Under the pieces are notes generated by a model. That model did not search any database. It saw nothing but the letters and a program-made list of their open reading frames with translations, and was not told where the DNA came from. A stretch of 64,000 nt of DNA from Gordius sp. MW1 (taxonomy: Eukaryota > Nematomorpha > Gordioida > Gordea > Gordiidae): the NCBI GenBank assembly GCA_964036665.1, contig OZ038527.1:21102221-21166220 (forward strand), written 5' to 3'. Positions 56,301 through 64,000 of the stretch are shown in pieces; positions within the stretch are counted from its first letter, which is position 1, and every line of letters begins with the position of its first letter. The translations under genes were made by a program, and so were the position numbers.

Positions 56301-57327
56301 GAGTTCTCGTATTAAAGTCCGATTAAAGGCATTCCTAGCCAATACATGCATCGCATCCACGGAATCCATAATCTCGTCTATGATGAGCTCTGAATTTTGC
56401 TGTTCTTTGCCCGGTTGCTTACACTGCTGTTGCCCTGCTTGGTTGGGCAAAGATTTCTGCATACATATTTATTTTCAAAAAACATAATTTTAATTACCAG
56501 TCCTATCCTGTTCACGGAAGCCTCCAAAATCTCGTCCAAGATGAGCGCGGAACGTTCTTCGCCCGGTTGCTTACACTGCTGTTGACCTGCTTGGTTGGGC
56601 AAAGATTTCTGCATACATATTTATTTTCAAAAAACATAATTTTAGTTACCAGTCCTATCCTGTTTGTCTTGTCCGCGTTAGTTTACAACACAACTTTCAA
56701 TATGTGTATATTTTACATACTACATGCGAGGTCTTTGCTAAAGTAAGGTTACGTTTGGATCCTTGTTTGTCTTATTGACAATTTGGAATTTGCCAAAAAA
56801 AATTGGAGAGTTAGCAAAAATTTTAATTGCCCAAAGTGAGGTTTATAAAGGATTTCAACAATTTTGGCTATCTTAATGAACATGGCAAAAAATCTGGCAT
56901 TTAAATTAACTTCCCACGAATAACTAACAACCTAAAGCCGCGACAATTCGCTTGACAGAACTTTATGCGCTTTTCAAAAAGTGTAAATATATCAAATATG
57001 TTTGGATAATTCTCGAATTTCCTATTCAAAAACGCGTAGTACGTTTCTATAATTTACGGTTTTATGAAAACCGCGTAACATTCAAAATATAGACGTCACG
57101 ATTGGGTAATGTAGGAAAGACATCAAAGATGGCGTCGTCCACCCTTACTTAATATTTTAATAAAGCCATTTTAATTAATTTAGGGAGTTTACCTTGGAAG
57201 AATTTTGGTTGGCGTGCATCGAAATCTGAGCCAACTGGGGCAGAGTCCCTTGTTCTCGCAGGGTTGGGTGATTCGAGGGGCAGCAAGCCAAATTTCTGAT
57301 AACTCTGATAACAGTTCTGATAACAGC
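44221..57327 (-). CDS. CTNNB1: beta-catenin/armadillo, 3' part (5' exons outside the window)
   Basis: Cytoplasmic/nuclear armadillo-repeat protein that links cadherins to alpha-catenin and co-activates TCF in Wnt signalling. Exons on the minus strand: about 57327-57193, 56608-56498 (duplicate), 56456-56277, 51868-51718, 50772-50588, 45388-44979, 44354-44221. They read through late armadillo repeats ([68 protein letters not shown]) to a tail ending WFDTDL, the C-terminal PDZ ligand of beta-catenin. Plakoglobin-like proteins would lack this ending. Phases agree across every join. Oddities: a tandem duplicate exon, an in-frame TAA at 51,860-51,862, and two frame breaks at G runs in the penultimate exon. 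The locus may be a decaying paralogue, or may carry assembly errors. The 5' part, about two thirds of the family length, should lie past 64,000. Confidence 0.88.
44498..44661. mobile_element. GGGCGTAGCC inverted-repeat element, best copy
   Basis: Perfect termini ACATGGGCGTAGCCAGG and CCTGGCTACGCCCATGT. The interior has GTTTTTGCATTGAAATTTTT and CGTCATTTAG next to G runs, as in 36,350-36,510, 36,928-37,110 and 42,240-42,415. Lies in the last beta-catenin intron. Confidence 0.75.
44979..45388 (-). pseudogene. CTNNB1: beta-catenin C-terminal tail exon with two single-base frame breaks
   Basis: A Pro/Gly/His/Gln-rich transactivation tail starting [18 protein letters not shown]. Reading frame changes twice: near 45,234-45,238 and near 45,077-45,081, both at runs of five C on the plus strand. 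Each switch fits loss of one base. The three consecutive frames give compatible tail-like protein (for example [14 protein letters not shown], then [15 protein letters not shown]). The exon is 410 nt; adding the two missing bases makes 412, which gives exactly the phase 1 needed to join the last exon at GTATGG. This supports homopolymer undercalling or real pseudogenisation. Confidence 0.7.
46205..46420 (+). repeat. Hairpin-headed SINE-like repeat, locus 2, with 21-bp tandem insert
   Basis: Head AATTGCTATGCAATTTATGG at 46,214, then 46,262-46,335 with repeated GCGCTATTCGGCGTGGCGT, then TTTTTGTTAATTTAACC and a T-arm-like GGGTTCGAATTCCGG (46,399-46,413). It continues into the CCAAT minisatellite, the same order as at 5,012 to 3,955 on the other strand. 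Confidence 0.65.
46425..47315 (-). repeat. CCAAT minisatellite array, locus 2
   Basis: About seven units of 110-132 bp in inverse orientation to locus 1. Each has GCTGACCAATGAAAAAAATG, ACCATTGGCCAAAATGTGAA and a TATTATGATTGTTCCTGTTA block. Inner units are near identical, edge units diverge. Long ORFs here are repeat artefacts. Confidence 0.88.
49035..49340 (+). repeat. G-rich repeat with conserved head, copy 2 (GGGGGCGAAGCCCCC tail)
   Basis: Head CCTATAGGCATTCTCGCCCC to TTTATACGGAGAATAGATGA matches copy 1 at 985-1,075. The tail is six or so units of GGGTCTGGGGGCGAAGCCCC, each able to form a GGGGGCGAAGCCCCC hairpin, in an AT-rich intron. ORFs with PQTP/GASPP repeats are by-products. Confidence 0.75.
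49520..50253. mobile_element. CGGGTCGGGT hAT element nested in another repeat
   Basis: Left TAGAGACCTGCACGGGT, right CTTTGCAGGCCTCAA, duplication GGTGGCAG at 49,512-49,519 and 50,254-50,261. The flanks belong to a GGGCGTAGCCAGG-type repeat that resumes on the other side, so this copy is younger. It lies in a beta-catenin intron. Confidence 0.85.
50281..50413 (+). repeat. Exon-like 135-bp duplicated sequence, copy 1 (stops)
   Basis: Nearly identical to 57,371-57,509. From ATG 50,286 the frame reads [11 protein letters not shown] but meets TAG after SQKL. A GGTAAGTG donor-like site follows. Opposite strand to the host beta-catenin intron. Confidence 0.7.
50588..50772 (-). CDS. CTNNB1: beta-catenin exon: end of armadillo domain, start of tail
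   Basis: It reads [19 protein letters not shown] and [12 protein letters not shown], almost identical to the family, then an Asn/Ser-rich stretch ([12 protein letters not shown]) and QSRHELGQ before a GTAGCAG donor. It begins with CG to complete Ala and ends in phase 0. One residue of the vertebrate KKRLS is missing (KRLS). Confidence 0.9.
50826..50935. mobile_element. GTAAAAACGGCTGGG MITE, degenerate copy in beta-catenin intron
   Basis: GTAAAAAGGGATGGGGGC and CTTTGTTTGGTCAACC at one side, TTTACAACACTA at the other. Shortened and diverged; no clear duplication. Confidence 0.55.
51211..51479. mobile_element. PIF/Harbinger-like MITE in beta-catenin intron
   Basis: Ends GGGCCCGTCTTAATA and TATTAAGACGCACCC with TTA duplicated on both sides (51,208-51,210; 51,480-51,482). 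A 3-bp TWA duplication with GGG-starting repeats fits PIF/Harbinger. 269 bp, no ORF. Confidence 0.7.
51718..51868 (-). CDS. CTNNB1: beta-catenin exon with in-frame TAA at a conserved Tyr position
   Basis: It encodes [38 protein letters not shown] and ends in phase 1 (G|CG, Ala). With the strong acceptor TTTTGCCTAG (exon start 51,868) the first codons are Leu-Leu-stop-Leu; the stop at 51,860-51,862 aligns with the Tyr of the family motif LLYSPIENIQRV. An alternative AG seven codons further in would skip the stop and keep phase, but deletes seven conserved residues and has a poor pyrimidine tract. Confidence 0.8.
51869..56276. other. beta-catenin intron: AT-rich, with poly(C) and a local duplication
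   Basis: 4.4 kb with no gene seen. It contains a 150-160-bp tandem duplication (53,074-53,385) and a C run at 54,127-54,152. Confidence 0.6.
53074..53385. repeat. Two-copy tandem duplication, about 157 bp
   Basis: Copies share CTTAAATTAAT, CTGAGATTCTTAAAAGTGCA, ATTGAATATGACTAAT and TTGATATAATA blocks in order, with scattered substitutions. Confidence 0.8.
56277..56456 (-). CDS. CTNNB1: beta-catenin exon (copy A): armadillo repeat with ALHILAR-like motif
   Basis: A 60-codon exon, phase 0 at both ends. It reads [18 protein letters not shown] then [17 protein letters not shown], matching the vertebrate MEEIVEGCTGALHILARD...IPLFVQ segment. Its N-terminal part ([13 protein letters not shown]) is a Gln-rich insert in the place of the usual loop. 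A poly(G/C) tract lies just beyond the donor, in the intron. Confidence 0.85.
56347..56665. repeat. 156-bp tandem duplication carrying a beta-catenin exon
   Basis: The sequence GGTTGGGCAAAGATTTCTGC, ATACATATTTATTTTC and CAGTCCTATCCTGTT occurs twice 156 bp apart (56,407-56,513; 56,563-56,665), including acceptor and intron. Identity is near complete in intron and exon start, lower in the exon end. Confidence 0.85.
56498..56608 (-). CDS. Duplicated beta-catenin exon (copy B, 111 nt, in frame)
   Basis: This 37-codon exon repeats the first half of the next exon: both begin [16 protein letters not shown]. It then diverges ([20 protein letters not shown] versus [20 protein letters not shown]). It has its own AG acceptor and GTAATT donor, keeps phase 0, and is followed by a 41-bp intron to copy A. 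Inclusion would add 37 residues; skipping gives a normal armadillo repeat. It may be an alternative exon, or a recent tandem duplication that is not spliced in. Confidence 0.55.
57193..57327 (-). CDS. CTNNB1: beta-catenin exon: armadillo repeat with [17 protein letters not shown]
   Basis: The most 5' exon seen. It aligns with the vertebrate segment IRNLALCPANHAPLREQG and runs to HANQNSSK, then a GTAAAC donor. The acceptor is ambiguous because of a short internal repeat (ACTGTTATCAGA / GTTATCAGA): AG sites give starts at 57,327, 57,316 or 57,304. It ends in phase 0. Confidence 0.85.
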
Positions 57328-57370
57328 CTAAACACAGTCACGAGGTAAAGCACCTAAAATTAAGGAACGT

Positions 57371-57509
57371 CAATGTCTCCTAGTATAGTGAGGAGTGCTA
57401 AGTTTAAAAAAAGCCAAAAGTTATGGCAGTTATTGGAAAAAGAGACAAAAGCCGCTAGGGCCAGTCTATCTGGTAAGTGTTAAAATTCGGCACCCCCATC
57501 TAAAAACCT
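57371..57509 (+). repeat. Exon-like 135-bp duplicated sequence, copy 2 (open frame to a GT donor)
   Basis: ATG 57,375 opens 33 codons ([33 protein letters not shown]) ending at G|GTAAGT. Charged, helical composition. Could be the first exon of an antisense gene, of a mobile-element protein, or a captured exon. I do not recognise the protein. Confidence 0.55.
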
Positions 57510-57514
57510 AATTA

Positions 57515-57641
57515 CAAGTTGCAATAGTATTTAGTAGTTTGTTTAGATTTGAAGTTATTGTTATTTTTGCTATTGAACAATTCCAAGATTAAAATCGGAA
57601 AAAAGGTAAGGTATAAAAGTACTAAATACTATTGCAACTTG
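57515..57641. mobile_element. 127-bp hairpin MITE
   Basis: Termini CAAGTTGCAATAGTATTTAG and CTAAATACTATTGCAACTTG are perfect inverted repeats of about 22 bp; AATTA occurs at both flanks. Non-coding; beta-catenin intron. Confidence 0.75.
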
Positions 57642-57929
57642 CAATTACAATCTACTACTATATTATCATAAATTTATTTATTTGATAAGAACTTCAATTA
57701 TAAAACTTACAAAATATACTTACATATGAATCCGACAATCGTAAAGATATAAGCCAAAATGAGGCAAGGATAAAAAAGGATACTATTACAAACACCCAGA
57801 ATGTAATTTACAATTCAATGTAAAAAGAGGGGAGTGGGGGGGGGGGGGGGGGGTGAGAAATGGCAAAGTTAAAATGGGTGAATGAGTGGGAGAGAGTGTA
57901 AGCGGATAAGTGTGAGAATGAGTGAGAGT

Positions 57930-57945
57930 CTTCTTTATATACCAC
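57930..57945 (-). promoter_or_regulatory. Probable LTR TATA box
   Basis: GTGGTATATAAAGAAG on the minus strand, downstream of pol and followed by a CACTCATTC-rich stretch, as in U3/R of an LTR. Confidence 0.4.
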
Positions 57946-58825
57946 GTTTCTTCACAACAACAATAGTGATAGCTCCCCCATTGACACTCACAACAACGAT
58001 ATTCATCATAACAATAACACCTCTGTTCGTCTCCCAGGATAAAGTAAGATAAATAAGAAGTAGAAAGATCGGACAAGTAAGACGAATACCACACCATCCA
58101 CTTTAGGAAAGACCCCAAAGAGAACGGGAGCGGGTAGCGGGCCGTAAAAGGACGGGAACGGCCTCCCCGATAGACGTCATTGGGTTCGCACTTGCTACCC
58201 ATTATTGCCGTCTGGCTGACTCCCTCGCTTTGATTCTCTTACTGTCTGATATACTCTAATAGCGTTACTGTCGCCATCGGCGCCAGTACCGTGTTCGTAT
58301 TCACGACCTCGGGTGGGTGGAGGTGCATCACTACACTGACAACAGCCTCCCCCACGCCGGCGTTTACAGACTCTATCAACGGGACACTAGGCACCCACGG
58401 CAGTGTCACTGTTGTACCCTCACACGCAGCTCTTCGATGCCGACGTTGGCACAAACTACACCACCTTCGGGCAGCCCTGTGTCGCCCTCCGCTCGCCGCC
58501 GTCGGGGCAATCACCGTGCCCCTTCGAACCGGGCGAACCGGCAGGAGGACTTCCCTGGGGTTTCTCTGAACCCCAGCAGTCGAGGTACCGCTGCCCCCAG
58601 CGCGTCCTCCTCGACTGATTCTACCACCTCGTTCTCTATTCCCGGGCTGCGGGGCACCGCCCTGGGAATCTCCGTTCGTGGAAGCTCACGATATGCGGGA
58701 TACCGTCCTGGCTACCACGAATTCGATTATTTCCACTTCTACCCTGAAACGGCACCAAGACACGATGATGTCCATCTAATGCAAAATAATAAATATACAT
58801 ATTATCGCATATCAAAGATAACCCG

Positions 58826-60169
58826 TTAACATCGCATACGTAATTGCTCCTCGTGCCTAACCGTGCGGTTATTAGAGCCCGTAAACTCAACCTCGTAGGC
58901 TTTTGAGCCCACGTGGGATTTCACCACAGCTTCCAACCACTCGGTTCCACGATACTCTCGAGCCCAAACTAAATTACCAACTTCATACCGACTGGGAGCG
59001 GACTCACTAGTTGTTAAACCGGTGTCCACCCACACATCGATCGGTACGCGAGGTAATCTATTTAAAAATATTTGACTAACAGGAGCGCGACACGGAAAGC
59101 GAGCGGACGCGTTATGTAATAACCTATACATCCATATGCCGTCCTTCTCTACCTTCTCATTTTTCAACCATTTCTTAACGATCGCAACATGTCGCTCCGC
59201 CAACCCGTTAGAACTTGGGTGATAAGGAGGTGTTAACAAACGGTATATACCCCATTTACCGCAAAACACCTTAAACTCTGCGCTAGTAAAGGCAGTACCG
59301 TTATCGGATACTATATACCTTGGGATACCATAAGCGCCCATTAAACTCTTTAAGAAATCGATAACCACCCCGGTAGACAGCTTCGTGACGCGTTGAAATT
59401 CAACCCAACTCGAAGCCGCGTCCACCAGTAAAAGATATTGTTTCGAATCAAAATCGAAAAAGTCTAGATGTACCCGGTCCCAAACGTTTCGAGCTTGCGG
59501 CCACCTAGCTTGTTTATCATGCTTGGGCATACTCGCATTTTTACTACAGGCATTACATTTACGCCCATACATGCAAATATCAGCGCCCATTTTAGGCCAC
59601 CAAACATAGTTACGCGCCATTGCTTTCATTTTAGCCGCGCCGCTATGTCCAGCGTGCAATAATTTTAACACTTGTGGTCGCAACACCCGTGGAATCACTA
59701 TGCACTCGCATCGTAGTACAACCCCATTATCAAGATTGACTTCGTTAACCACGCCACGATAACACATAGCGACCTCCTCGATTGTCGCCTGACCATTCAA
59801 GTATTCAGTAACCCCATGCAACTCCTTGTCCTTGTCCACCTCCTTCCTAAGGTTAACTGACGGAAAAGCTTGAGTTACGACATTAATCAAATAATTTTCA
59901 CCCTTTAGTTCCTCCTTAGGTACCGCTTCATCGCTCTCACCTAAGCGCGATAATGTGTCTGGTACATAGTTCGTTGCGCCCTTTTTGTACTCCAAGGTTA
60001 CGTCAAAGTTACCTAAGAACAACAACCATTTTTGTAACCTAGGGCTTAGCAATAAACTACCATTACACTTCGCAAAAAGAGGAACCAGTGGTTTATGGTC
60101 GGTAAAGATTTTAAACTTACGACCAAAAAGATACTCACGACATATATTCAACGCAAACACTACAGCCAA
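58826..60169 (-). pseudogene. Gypsy RNase H and integrase segment
   Basis: 447 open codons. RNase H part: FGRKFKIFTDHKPL and TNYVPDTLSRL. Integrase: an HHCC zinc finger (HAGHSGAAKM, CMYGRKCNAC), a DDE core (DRVHLDFFDF; VSDNGTAFTS; GLAERHVAIVKKWL, all three acidic residues visible), and a C-terminal module with YEVGNLVWAREY and RHEEQLR. A stop at 60,173-60,175 separates it from the upstream RNase H start. Integrase is the best-preserved part. Confidence 0.88.
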
Positions 60170-60175
60170 AGCCTA

Positions 60176-60950
60176 TTTTTCTATTACAGAATAATTAAGC
60201 TCTGCCGCAGTTAATTTACGCGAAAAAATAGTATCGGCCGCTCTATTACTTTAATAACATGAAAGAGCATGCCACCTATACCACTATTCTATGCGTCAAC
60301 CGCCATCCCTACAGGAAGGTTACGATTTAAAACACACCGAACACACCAGAACTGGGTCGCTTCCCAACAAGTTTTTCAACTTCTCGAAAGCTACCTGTTC
60401 TCTATCGGACCAAACAAAACGCACGTTGTCTTTAGTACCTATGCAAGGGAGCTGCTACCTCCGAGCAATGCGGTATAAACTTGCGATAATAATTAACAGA
60501 CCCCATGAAAGCCAAAACCTCATTCTTGTTTGTTGGGGCTCGTATCTTCAAAATCGCAGCCACATTAGTACCCAGAGGGCGAATTTTCCCACATGCAATA
60601 ACGTGCCCTAAAAATATAACTTCTGTCACTCCGATCATGCACTTTTTCATGGTTAAACCTAATCCCCTTTCCTGGATGCGCTTTAGTGCTGACCTAAACG
60701 CAAATCGTGCTCTTGCATTGTAGTGCCACAGCACATCATCCAGGTAAAAGAACACACCGTCCAAACCTTGAAAAACGGAGGCCATAGTTTTCTGGAACAC
60801 TGCCGCAGAAATACTCAGCCCAAACGGCAAGCGATTAAAAGAAAACAACCCCGAAGGAGTATTTATCGTCATCAACCGCGCCGAACGAGCACTTAAGTTA
60901 ATTTGTAAATATGCCGACCTTAGATCCAGCTTTGTAAAGAAACATGTCAT
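60176..60950 (-). pseudogene. Gypsy reverse transcriptase core
   Basis: RT motifs in order: KLDLRSAYLQI (catalytic Asp), FNRLPFGLSISAAVFQ, and FYLDDVL (YxDD-type centre), then FLGHVIA and GSVNYYRKFI. The frame ends about 60,432; 60,176-60,431 is the degenerate connection to RNase H. A frameshift separates it from the segment upstream. Confidence 0.85.
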
Positions 60951-61900
60951 TTAGGGTTAGCTAAAATTTCCTCCACCCGCGGCATTAGGTACTTAATTTC
61001 CACCAAGCACGGATTAAGGGTAACCCTAAAATCAATACAAAGCCGTAAAGACCCGTCGACTTTCTTAACCGGAAACAGAGGCGTCGCCCACTCACTATAA
61101 TCAACGGGCGTAACTATCCCCTGTTCCGTCCAGTCCCGCAGAACCGCATTCACCTCGTCCCGCCATATGAACGGGATGCGCCTACTTGGACAAAATTTGG
61201 GATAGGCCCCACGCTTGAGTCTCACCTCATATTCATAACCCTTCAAACACCCTAGACCTTCAGGAAAAACTGAATTGTAGCTCCTAACAACATTACGCAA
61301 ATTTAATTGCCACCTGCCCAGGTCGCCGAAACCACTCAACACGTCCGTAGACGTCGCACCCGTAGGCGCCACACCCGTAGGTGTACCGACGATTAACGTC
61401 GAAAGAGGTTTCACGACTAAAGTCGTAACTTCGGCACCACTCGGGAGCTCAACATTACATATCATCGCAACCCCACCCGGGCAAGATTTCACACTAGGAG
61501 CTACCCAACAACTAGGGGTTGTTTCTATCAATGAGTTACAGAGACCAAACCATCTAACATGCGGGCCTATCACTTGCAGCCAATCTCAACCCATTAAAGG
61601 ATCGATTTTAGCGGCTGTTAAATATATCACCAATGTCCAACGCGCGTCGCCAGCCGCCACCTCCACGCTGGCTTTGCCCACTAACTCCACCGCCGCGCCA
61701 TCTAATTGGCGGGCATTAAAAAAAGGTCGGGAAGTTTTTTTACCAGGCCAAAGGTTATTAAATTGTAAAATGGACATTAAACTTACACAAGCCCCAGAGT
61801 AAAAATGAATTTAATTAACGTCCCGTCCACCCACACCTTCGCCGTGGGCAGTCGCGTACCAAACATTAAATGGGACATGGAGCTTGTCAAATTAAAATTG
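60947..61900 (-). pseudogene. Gypsy protease remnant and N-terminal reverse transcriptase segment
   Basis: 60,947-61,573 holds the RT N-terminal motif WRDEVNAVLRDWTEQGIV, ATPLFPVKKVDGSLRLCIDF. Upstream, a short frame (61,586-61,777) resembles the end of a retropepsin. The region where the catalytic Asp-Thr-Gly would lie (about 61,785-61,800) is altered and frame-broken, so the protease is dead. Confidence 0.7.
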
Positions 61901-62027
61901 ATGGTTGAATTATTTGAGTTGGGAACGTCAACACATAGTCAACGCCCTTAAATATAATAATATTTGTGCAATTAATACTATTAGTTAGCAATAATAATAT
62001 ACATTGAGTGTTAATGAAAAACAACTT

Positions 62028-62135
62028 TGTTAGCATCTATATGTTGTTTTATTTTAGAAACTAAGAGTAAAGAAAGATACTACTCTATTGTGTTGGTAAG
62101 GCTCATGTAATTAAAGCACATAAAGAAATGCGTCA
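62028..62135. repeat. Third copy of the U2 upstream block (no RNA body)
   Basis: GTTAGCATCTATATGTTG, a TTTTATTTTAGAAACTAAG block and GTGTTGGTAAGGCTCA match 40,200-40,310 and 41,923-42,012. It abuts the truncated 5' side of the Gypsy remnant. No U2 body was found next to it. Confidence 0.45.
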
Positions 62136-64000
62136 CGTATCATAAAAAACAATGTTTGACGATTGGACGCCTGCAAGCGTTGGTGTTTATATTTGTTGAG
62201 TGAAAATTTTCACTAGAACTTTGGCCTTTGGCGTTATTGTATTGTCATGGGTGGTGCATGCACATGGGTGTAGCCAGCACCGTCGATAATTTTATTAATA
62301 ATCTTTTAATGCTTTTAATTAATAAAATTGGAGTACAAATGAATAATATCCAAAAAAAATACTCATTAGATGTAATGAGCAAGAGCTTTTTATAAAAATT
62401 CCATAAAATTACAATTTATTTTATATAAATTGGCGTTTAATTTTAGAGATAAATGTTTGTGAAAATTATTATTATTCAACAGAGAAAATTTAATAACAAC
62501 TGTGCAATACAAAAAGTCTTCCTTCATTTTTTACTCTTTTAAAAATTATAACAAGTGCAAAAGCTATAGCGATAAATCATCAAATATTTCACATTTAATT
62601 TTGTGATGTTTTGTTTACATTTTAAAATTATTATCTAAGGGATGTTTGTTATTTAAAATAATGTTTCTGTTTTATTTCAATTTATTGATTTTTGTTTATT
62701 ATTCTTTTGTTAATATTAAAACAACATTTTTTATATTTATATTAAAAATCTTATCACCGGTAAGCGGGCAACCATTTTCCTGCGTAACCAATAAATTTTT
62801 TGTTTTTTATATTATACTCGAGGAGTTATAATATAGCCAAACGATAATTATCATATAGAAAAATTAATGGGGACTAATCTTTTAGGTAGTTTCCTTAATA
62901 ATTGTTACAGTGTTCATTTTAGGGACTAAACACTCTATTATCAATAAATCTTTCAAAGACATTTTTAAAAAATACAAATCACACAAGTTATCTTTAAATT
63001 CGAAAATGTATCAAAAGTTTAGTAAAAAAAATATAGAACGAAAACAGTTAAAGGTAAATTTATTTTACGTGTCTAACGTTTATATAGATTCAAAGAGAAA
63101 AATTTCTTAAATTAATTAAAGTTACGAAGGCGGAAATGTTTTATTTTAAAAACAAATCGTATGAAAATGAAAGGTATGCAACAATATAATTTCTTGTCGT
63201 TTACATCAAACGTGTACTGTTAAAAGGAATATCCAATTACCATTCTAGTTTTGTAACTATTAAATTTAATCTGTATTCCTAAAATTTGGGAAAATATTTT
63301 GCCAATAAAATAATTAATTGTCAATTTTTAAAATTTCAACCTGATCAACATTGTACAAAAACTTATTTTTCACGTAACAAAACTTTTGAACAAAGGATTA
63401 AATGTTTATTTATGGTCTGGCCACAAATAGCAATTTTTGGTTAAAATATAATTATTATTATTTCCTAATGATATTTTGCAGGTAAAATTTAGTTATTTGA
63501 TGCCTTTATTCATCTGTTGTTGAGGTTAGGCCAACTTAATTTCAGACATTTAAACGTTTAGGCATTGGCATATTCAAGGGCCCCCGCCCCTCCGCGAAAT
63601 TTGAAATTACTTTTTTTTTTATAAAATTAATGAAATGCTTAAAAAATAAAATAAGGAAAATAGCCGCTTACGAACTGTCACTTTTCTAAATAAATGAAAT
63701 TTTTCTCAATATATGTGTGATGATAAGTTACACAATCTAGAATTCTTTAATCTTTTCATTCCTATTAAGGGGAAAGAGGTGAAAACCTAATTTTTAACAG
63801 TAATAATATAATATTACTTATAAAAATCTTTTGTAGAAGGTGATAAAACGTCCGAAAAAACAATATTAAGAAATCGAATGTTATACATATTTAGTAAGAA
63901 TTAAATAACAATTAAAAATTTGGTGGTCTCTTCCTGGATTCAATTCCATATCCAAGTTTGCTTGATTCTGATCGTATATGGCGAATTGTAAACAGGCCCT
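62136..64000. other. AT-rich DNA, probably beta-catenin intron
   Basis: No armadillo-repeat exon, ORF with a known domain or transposon end is seen. The missing 5' beta-catenin exons should therefore lie past 64,000. Confidence 0.5.

Larger units (their letters stand above)
57790..61940 (-). mobile_element. Ty3/Gypsy LTR retrotransposon, decayed and 5'-truncated
   Basis: Minus-strand order protease remnant - reverse transcriptase - RNase H - integrase, which is the Gypsy pol order. A gag region, primer-binding site and 5' LTR are not found upstream; composition turns AT-rich at about 61,940. Multiple stops and frameshifts break pol. The 3' side (57,900-58,200) has a TATATAAAG box, likely within a 3' LTR whose borders I cannot fix. 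It sits in a beta-catenin intron on the same strand. Confidence 0.85.

Noticed and set aside
58291..58829. Plus-strand ORFs of 71-170 codons opposite the Gypsy 3' region
   Set aside because: GC-rich antisense frames without domains; the minus strand carries the element.

Overview
The window is nuclear DNA of an AT-rich animal genome; I cannot place the lineage more precisely. The metazoan assignment rests on two clear intron-bearing regulators, both on the minus strand: a complete KDM5-type histone H3K4 demethylase gene (26,052 down to 6,279) and the 3' half of a beta-catenin/armadillo gene (57,327 down to 44,221, with its 5' exons beyond the window end). A full-length U2 snRNA-like gene lies between them, as does one unrecognised intron-less coding exon. 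Canonical GT-AG introns, 48-63 bp at their shortest and several kb at their longest, are broken up by mobile elements.

Layout. 1-5,450: a broken hAT transposase, split by about 4 kb of inserted repeats (G-rich element, tRNA-like SINE, CCAAT minisatellite). 6,279-26,052: KDM5, 31 coding exons whose phases all agree, giving 1,876 residues with JmjN, ARID, PHD1, JmjC, C5HC2, PLU-1, PHD2 and PHD3; its introns hold several small TIR elements. 26,053-38,070: intergenic, filled by hAT-type elements with 8-bp target duplications, a Helitron-type helicase remnant and a large foldback-like inverted repeat built of minisatellite. 38,073-39,156: an open 338-codon exon with poly(A) signal. 39,791-39,975: U2 snRNA-like gene (minus), with a decayed copy 1.7 kb away. 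44,221-57,327: beta-catenin 3' exons, including a tandemly duplicated exon, an in-frame TAA and two apparent single-G losses. 57,700-61,950: a decayed, 5'-truncated Ty3/Gypsy retrotransposon inside a beta-catenin intron. 62,000-64,000: AT-rich, no gene seen.

How it fits together. KDM5 (chromatin) and beta-catenin (adhesion and Wnt signalling) are separate housekeeping/developmental genes, not an operon. The rest is mostly mobile DNA: at least four hAT-related families with readable target-site duplications, a PIF/Harbinger-like family, Helitron traces, a Gypsy element, and a modular repeat family sharing a short hairpin head joined to very different bodies. The points most worth follow-up are the altered branch-site-recognition segment of the U2-like RNA, the duplicated and disrupted beta-catenin exons, the unrecognised cysteine-free protein, the foldback element and the hairpin-headed repeat family.
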